NCBI GenBank assembly: GCA_903927685.1 | Contig: CAIYOB010000279.1 | Location: 1-9,738, forward strand | Source: an uncultured Planctomycetaceae bacterium | Lineage (GTDB): Bacteria > Planctomycetota > Planctomycetia > Pirellulales > Pirellulaceae | DNA: 9,738 nucleotides | Reading direction: 5' to 3' | Part shown: piece by piece, positions 6,073 through 9,738 of the stretch | Layout of the letters: the number at the start of each line of letters is the position of its first letter | Numbering within the stretch: the stretch's first letter is position 1 | The notes under the pieces: model-generated | Told to the model about the DNA's origin: nothing | The model's database searches: none | What the model saw: only the letters and a program-made list of their open reading frames with translations | Program-made: the position numbers and the translations under genes

Positions 6073-8837
6073 CCGGACTGGAGCGCTGCGCGGACCTGGT
6101 CGGCCAGCATGCTGATCGTAAACGGCTTGGGCAGGAAATGCACGTTCGCGTCCAGGATGCCGTCGTGGGCAATCACGTCGACCGAGTAGCCGGACATGAA
6201 CAACCGTTTCAACGTCGGATGGCGGGACACCAGCCGCTCCGCCAGTTCGCGGCCCGTCATTTCCGGCATCACGACGTCCGTCAACAGCAAGTCGATCTGG
6301 CCGGTGTGCGACTCCGCGACGCGTTCCGCCTCGCCGGGAGTGGCCGCGGTCAGGACTTGGTATCCCAGTCTCTCCAGCGACCGCTGGCCCAGCCGCAAGA
6401 CGGCCGGTTCGTCCTCGACCAGCAAGATCGTCTCGCTGCCTCGGCGGGGATGCTGGGCCGGGGACTCCGGCTCGCGGCGAATCGCGTCGTCGGCGCACCG
6501 CGGCAAGTGGATGTGGAACGTCGTCCCCTGTCCCGGCGCGCTGTCCACGCGGATGAAACCGCCGTTCTGTTGCACGATCCCCAGCACGGTGGCCAAGCCC
6601 AATCCGGTGCCCTGGCCGAACTCCTTGGTCGTGAAGAAGGGCTCGAACACGTGGGCCAGGGTCTCCCGGTCCATGCCGCACCCCGTATCGCGGACCGTCA
6701 CTCGCACGTAATCTCCCACGCCGGCGTCGGGATAGTCCGCCAAGTTCGCAGGGCGCACGGACATCATGCCGGTCTGAATGGTCAGCCGGCCGATGCCCCC
6801 AATCGCGTCGCGGGCATTGACGCACAGATTGGTCAGAATCTGATCGATCTGCGACGGATCCATCTTGACCGGTTGCAGCCGCTGGCTTGGCAGCCAAACC
6901 AGATCGATGGCCTCGCCGATCAACCGCCGCAGCATTCTGAGCGTCCCCTCGATGGTCTCATTCAGGTCGAGCAGCTTGGGCGCGATGGTCTGCTTGCGGG
7001 CAAAGGCCAGCAGTTGGCGGGTGAGATCGGCGGAACGGCTTGCGGACTTCCGGATTTCCACAAGGTTCTCGCGCACCGCGCTGGTCGGCGGCGTCTCGAG
7101 CAAGGCCAGTTCCACGTTGCCCAGGATAGCCTGCAGCATGTTGTTGAAGTCGTGGGCCACGCCGCCGGCCAAGCGGCCGATCGATTCCATGCGTTGGGCC
7201 TGCGTCAGTTGCGTCTGGAGCTTCTCCCGCTCCGCTTCGGCCAGTTTCCGTTCGGTGATGTCTTGGCAGATTCCTTGGAGACCGGCAGGCTGCCCGTTCC
7301 GGATGATGGCCCGATCGGAACTTACGAACCAGTGCCAGGTTCCCGCTCGATCCGCGATCCGAAACTCCACCGGGAAGGGCGAATTCCTCAGCGAGTACCC
7401 CATGGCCCGCTGAACCGTCTCTCGATCCTCGGGGTGGAGGAGGTCGAACACATTGCGGCCCAGCAGTTCCGCCGGCGTAAATCCCAGGGTCGCCTGGACC
7501 GAGGGAGAGAGGTACTTGATGACGCCGGTTTCGTCGATCCGATAAAAGACTTCCGCGATGCACTCCACCAGGCTGCGGAAGTTCTCCTCGCTTTCGCGCA
7601 GCGCCCATTCCGCTCGCCGCCGGTCGGTGACATCGCGGACGATGGCACAGTTGTATTCCTGGTTGCCGTACCGCATGAAGTTGGCCGTGACCTCGACGGG
7701 AAAGTCACGTCCGTCCTTGGTGCGGTGCGACGTCTCGAGCTGCATGCTGCCGCGGGCCTTGAGTTCCCGCCAATGACTCGCCCAGCGCTGGGCGAAAAAA
7801 CCGGGGTCCAAGTCCGAGACGGTCGCGGACAGGAGTTCCGCTTCGGAATAGCCCAGCGACCGGCAGGCGGCTTGATTGACCCGGAGCACCCGGCCCTGCT
7901 CGTCGGCCCAGAACACCGCGTCGGCAATTCGATCCAGCGAGAAGCAGACCATCTGCAGCGATTCCTCCGCCCGCTTCCGCTGGGAGATATCCTGGATCGT
8001 GCCCACCGAGCGGACCAAGTTCCCGGCCGCGTCCCGCTGGTGGATGCATTTCTGAAAGACGCTGACCGTCTCGCCCGTCCGGCCGCGCAACACGCGATGC
8101 TCCAGCTCGCAGCCGTCGCCTGCCCGCAACGAGTGCGCGCAGACCGCCTCGACGGCGCTGCGATCCTCGGGGTGGACCGCCGCGAGGAAGGCCTCGAAGC
8201 TGGCGGCAACCGCGTGCGGCTCGAGGCCGAAAATGCGATAGGTCTCGTCGGACCAGACCATTTGGCCGGTGTTGCGGTCCAGCAGCCAGCTGCCGATGTG
8301 GGCAATTTGCTGCGACTGGGCCAACAGCTGTTCGTGTTCCCGAAGCGCGGCGGTCCGTTCCACGACCTGCTGCTGCAGAGTGCGGTTCAACGCCTGCAGT
8401 TCTTTCGCCTGGCGGCGGTTCTGGATCTGGAGAGCCGCGAGGTTGGCGGTGTTCGCCAGGAACGGCGAGTAAGCCTGAAGCCAAGCCCCAGCGGTAGCGC
8501 AAACGGTCACCACGCCGAACGTCTCCAGGCCGGCTTGCAGCACGTGGCACCAGCGGTCGTCGGCGGCACATCGCGGGCAGCACGCCGGACAGCCGCCGGG
8601 CGTTTCGCCCGCCGCCAGGGCGTCCCGGCACGGCCCGGGAAGCTGGCCTTCGACCTGTGGCCCCGAAATGGACGCCTCGCCATCCAGGCAGACGAAGCAC
8701 TCGGCGATGCCGGGCAGATCGCCCAGTCCCTGGGCGACCATCTCCGCCAGACGCCGCTCGTCCGGGGCGGCCTGCAAGCTGCTCTGCAGCAGCAGGATGC
8801 GGCCCAGCACCGAAGAATCGAGAGACGGTGAGTTCAT
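6069..8837 (-). CDS. PAS-domain hybrid sensor histidine kinase with C-terminal receiver
   Basis: A 922-residue cytoplasmic kinase with no transmembrane segment. Domain order: cysteine-rich GAF-like region (about 10-140, with C83-P-A-C86-C87-x2-C90 plus C47, C50, C70 and C97); linker helix (about 140-175); three PAS/PAC units (about 172-290, 295-410 and 415-535), each ending in a D-[IV]-[ST]-[DEQ]-R-[KR] box; HisKA with phospho-acceptor H562 in VAHDFNN, typical of the HPK4 class; HATPase with N box N674-ARD, G1 D717-TGCGM, F box FEPFFTTK (731-738) and G2 GQGTGLGL (741-748); receiver (about 801-920) with E808/D809, phospho-acceptor D854, S882 and K904. All catalytic residues are present. It autophosphorylates H562 and passes phosphate to D854. 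No output domain follows. The start at 8837 overlaps the MEDS gene stop as ATGA; the frame upstream to 9014 lies inside that gene. Confidence 0.95.
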   Translation of the reverse strand: MNSPSLDSSVLGRILLLQSSLQAAPDERRLAEMVAQGLGDLPGIAECFVCLDGEASISGPQVEGQLPGPCRDALAAGETPGGCPACCPRCAADDRWCHVLQAGLETFGVVTVCATAGAWLQAYSPFLANTANLAALQIQNRRQAKELQALNRTLQQQVVERTAALREHEQLLAQSQQIAHIGSWLLDRNTGQMVWSDETYRIFGLEPHAVAASFEAFLAAVHPEDRSAVEAVCAHSLRAGDGCELEHRVLRGRTGETVSVFQKCIHQRDAAGNLVRSVGTIQDISQRKRAEESLQMVCFSLDRIADAVFWADEQGRVLRVNQAACRSLGYSEAELLSATVSDLDPGFFAQRWASHWRELKARGSMQLETSHRTKDGRDFPVEVTANFMRYGNQEYNCAIVRDVTDRRRAEWALRESEENFRSLVECIAEVFYRIDETGVIKYLSPSVQATLGFTPAELLGRNVFDLLHPEDRETVQRAMGYSLRNSPFPVEFRIADRAGTWHWFVSSDRAIIRNGQPAGLQGICQDITERKLAEAEREKLQTQLTQAQRMESIGRLAGGVAHDFNNMLQAILGNVELALLETPPTSAVRENLVEIRKSASRSADLTRQLLAFARKQTIAPKLLDLNETIEGTLRMLRRLIGEAIDLVWLPSQRLQPVKMDPSQIDQILTNLCVNARDAIGGIGRLTIQTGMMSVRPANLADYPDAGVGDYVRVTVRDTGCGMDRETLAHVFEPFFTTKEFGQGTGLGLATVLGIVQQNGGFIRVDSAPGQGTTFHIHLPRCADDAIRREPESPAQHPRRGSETILLVEDEPAVLRLGQRSLERLGYQVLTAATPGEAERVAESHTGQIDLLLTDVVMPEMTGRELAERLVSRHPTLKRLFMSGYSVDVIAHDGILDANVHFLPKPFTISMLADQVRAALQSG

Positions 8838-9499
8838 GCGTCTGGTTGCTTCCGGGCCTGATACTCCCGCAAGAACGCCGCCGGCTCGATGTAGAACGGA
8901 TTCTCGACCAACTGTCCACGCACGATCATTACCGGGTGCACGCGCAGCACATTCCAGATCGTCCGTCCATCGAACCGCCGGGCATCGTATTGGCAGCACG
9001 CCGTGCAGGGGCATTCGGCCACGAGCAAGGAAAGCTTGGCTTCGTATTCCAACAGTCGCAGCTCGTCGACGCGGTCGTCAGCCAGGCACCATCCCATTTC
9101 GCCACTGCCACGGACCCCGCTGTAACCATCGGCCAGAGCCTGACGATGATACTTTCGCACGACCGCCAACATTTCCTCCGGCTGAAACTGGTTCTTCGAG
9201 GGGCAATAGGTGGCCCCAGCCGGCACGACGTCAAGGCCCGGAGACTTGGTGTCCACCCCCAGCGACTGGATGCATTCCAGCATCTCCGCCCGGGTCACGG
9301 CGTCGGCCAGGTACAGGACCTTTTCGCCCGCCTTCAGCCCGCTGTCCAGGTACTTGGACATCACCCGTCGCCGCTCCGTGTCGTCGTCGTAGAGATAGCA
9401 GATATGCTGACCATCCGGGACCTGCCGATCCGAGAATCCCAACGAGAGGCTTCGACGCGGCGCCTGGATGGCAGGTTCCGGACCTGGGGCGGTTTTCAT
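8834..9499 (-). CDS. MEDS-domain (DcmR-type sensory) protein
   Basis: A 221-residue soluble protein made almost entirely of a MEDS domain, named after methanogen/methylotroph DcmR sensory domains. Recognisable landmarks: H32-x-C34-x-LY near the N-terminus; a Gly-Leu-rich turn followed by a VLYLAD strand (61-66); a [GR]-G-S-G-E-M-G-W segment (130-137); the E-Y-E helix (151-153); C-Q-Y-D-x-R-R-F (169-176); and an R-V-H-P strand (186-189). In DcmR the domain is joined to an HTH. Here no DNA-binding domain is present, so the protein probably signals to the kinase encoded next to it (inference). It contains a cysteine cluster C163-x-C165-x2-C168-C169. The start at 9499 has GGAG (9509-9512) at 9-base spacing; the frame up to 9655 runs through non-coding repeats. 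The ligand is unknown. Confidence 0.88.
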   Translation of the reverse strand: MKTAPGPEPAIQAPRRSLSLGFSDRQVPDGQHICYLYDDDTERRRVMSKYLDSGLKAGEKVLYLADAVTRAEMLECIQSLGVDTKSPGLDVVPAGATYCPSKNQFQPEEMLAVVRKYHRQALADGYSGVRGSGEMGWCLADDRVDELRLLEYEAKLSLLVAECPCTACCQYDARRFDGRTIWNVLRVHPVMIVRGQLVENPFYIEPAAFLREYQARKQPDA

Positions 9500-9508
9500 G
9501 AGATTCCA

Positions 9509-9512
9509 CTCC
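9509..9512 (-). promoter_or_regulatory. Shine-Dalgarno site setting the MEDS gene start
   Basis: GGAG on the minus strand lies 9 bases before the ATG at 9499. It decides the start against the longer open frame that begins at 9655, whose first 52 codons run through the direct repeat. Confidence 0.55.
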
Positions 9513-9584
9513 GAGGATGACGGCAGGCGGACGCAGGGACGCGTGAACGGCTTTGATTGTAGCTTCTCGGGATTGGCGGTAAAC

Positions 9585-9625
9585 ACCGTTCGAGAAATTA
9601 CCGTTCGAGAAATTACTGTCGAGAG
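9585..9625. repeat. 15-bp direct repeat, two perfect copies plus a degenerate third
   Basis: The unit accgttcgagaaatt occurs twice back to back (9585-9599 and 9600-9614), followed by a shortened, diverged copy (9615-9625, actgtcgagag). It overlaps the proposed promoter, so it could be a binding site for a regulator or a simple replication-slippage repeat. Translated in the frame extending upstream from the MEDS gene, it gives a repeated TVISR peptide, which argues against that extension being protein. Confidence 0.75.
9595..9622 (-). promoter_or_regulatory. Possible sigma70-type promoter for the seven-gene operon
   Basis: On the minus strand TCGACA (9617-9622, 5 of 6 matches to TTGACA) is followed after 16 bases by TAATTT (9595-9600, 3 of 6 matches to TATAAT). 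Transcription would start near 9587, giving a leader of about 90 bases. The -10 match is poor, and the same hexamer recurs at 9610-9615 because of the direct repeat. This is the only promoter-like pair I noticed upstream of the first gene, and promoter consensus in this lineage is uncertain. Confidence 0.3.
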
Positions 9626-9650
9626 TCTGCGTGGCCCGGGGAATGGGATG

Positions 9651-9669
9651 CCCACGGCTTGTCCGTGGG
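9651..9669. repeat. Perfect inverted repeat (7-bp stem, 5-base loop)
   Basis: cccacgg (9651-9657) and ccgtggg (9663-9669) flank the loop cttgt. On the plus strand the stem can extend outward through an A-U pair and several G-U pairs (9645-9650 with 9670-9675), and a short T-containing run follows. It could be an interspersed REP-like element, or a weak terminator for plus-strand transcription. No gene in this window ends here. Confidence 0.6.
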
Positions 9670-9722
9670 TGTTTCACGTTCGTCGCTGCACCGGCGGACA
9701 TCCCCAGCCCCCCCGTTCCCCA

Positions 9723-9738
9723 GCGGCGGCTCCGCCGC
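9723..9738. repeat. GC palindrome at the window edge
   Basis: gcggcgg (9723-9729) and ccgccgc (9732-9738) pair across a two-base gap and are preceded by a C-rich tract (about 9703-9720). It may belong to a longer element cut by the window end, or be simple GC-rich sequence. No function can be assigned. Confidence 0.4.

Larger units (their letters stand above)
9500..9738. other. Non-coding upstream region of the operon
   Basis: This 239-bp stretch lies upstream of the first minus-strand gene. It holds the ribosome site of the MEDS gene, a 15-bp direct repeat, a weak promoter-like element, a perfect 7-bp-stem hairpin and, at the window edge, a GC palindrome next to a C-rich tract. Open frames crossing it give repeated or Pro/Arg-rich peptides and no recognisable domain. 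No RNA gene is recognised. Confidence 0.6.

Noticed and set aside
6073..6897. N-terminal 275-codon extension of the membrane-TPR frame
   Set aside because: It overlaps the HATPase and receiver coding region, reads as Arg/Pro/Gly-rich low-complexity protein, and has no domain; real starts are at 6072 or 6015.
5970..8831. 953-codon open frame on the plus strand
   Set aside because: It lies antisense to the kinase gene almost end to end, gives an Arg/Gln/Leu-rich peptide without any domain, and is explained by GC-rich codon bias. The kinase on the other strand has every expected motif.
8838..9014. Longer start for the kinase
   Set aside because: The extension lies inside the MEDS gene and has no domain; the ATGA overlap at 8834-8837 is the natural junction.
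9500..9655. Longer start for the MEDS protein
   Set aside because: It encodes a repeated TVISR peptide from the 15-bp direct repeat, and a good ribosome site lies just before 9499.
1..9738. CRISPR array, tRNA, transposase or phage island
   Set aside because: No spaced repeats, cloverleaf, transposase motif or phage gene were seen; the only regular repeat arrays are the coding TPR units and the short 15-bp repeat.

Overview
The window carries seven genes, all on the minus strand and packed head to tail. The largest gap between consecutive genes is 53 bp, and two junctions are 4-bp ATGA overlaps. In transcription order (right to left) they are: a MEDS-domain sensor protein (8834-9499); a large cytoplasmic PAS hybrid histidine kinase with a C-terminal receiver (6069-8837); a polytopic membrane protein with six C-terminal TPR units (3883-6072); a lipoprotein of unknown function (2916-3854); two secreted helical or coiled-coil proteins (1906-2862 and 690-1874); and a two-TM protein with two N-terminal zinc ribbons (21-647). 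The simplest reading is one operon read from the 239-bp non-coding region at the right end. That region holds a 15-bp direct repeat overlapping a weak promoter-like element, and a perfect hairpin.

No RNA gene, transposase, CRISPR array or phage gene is visible. The DNA is GC-rich. GC bias explains the many long open frames on the other strand, the longest being an antisense frame across almost the whole kinase gene. Every large minus-strand frame also runs 5' of its likely true start. Starts here were trimmed using signal peptides, Shine-Dalgarno matches and 4-bp overlaps.

The organism is most likely a planctomycete (Pirellulales-like). The grounds are the HPK4-type hybrid kinase next to a MEDS protein, the dense TPR membrane protein, the secreted proteins with an HN-x-N coiled-coil motif, the mostly weak ribosome sites and the GC content. 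This is an inference from gene style, with no marker gene to confirm it.

How the genes may work together: the MEDS protein and the kinase are translationally coupled and both carry cysteine clusters, so they look like one sensing unit. The receiver has no output domain, and the window holds no separate HPt protein or DNA-binding regulator, so the target of the signal is unknown. The next five genes encode membrane and envelope proteins of unrecognised families. Two of the exported proteins share a motif, which suggests one envelope-associated assembly. The best candidate for something undescribed is this combination of MEDS and PAS hybrid kinase with an uncharacterised membrane-TPR, lipoprotein and coiled-coil set.
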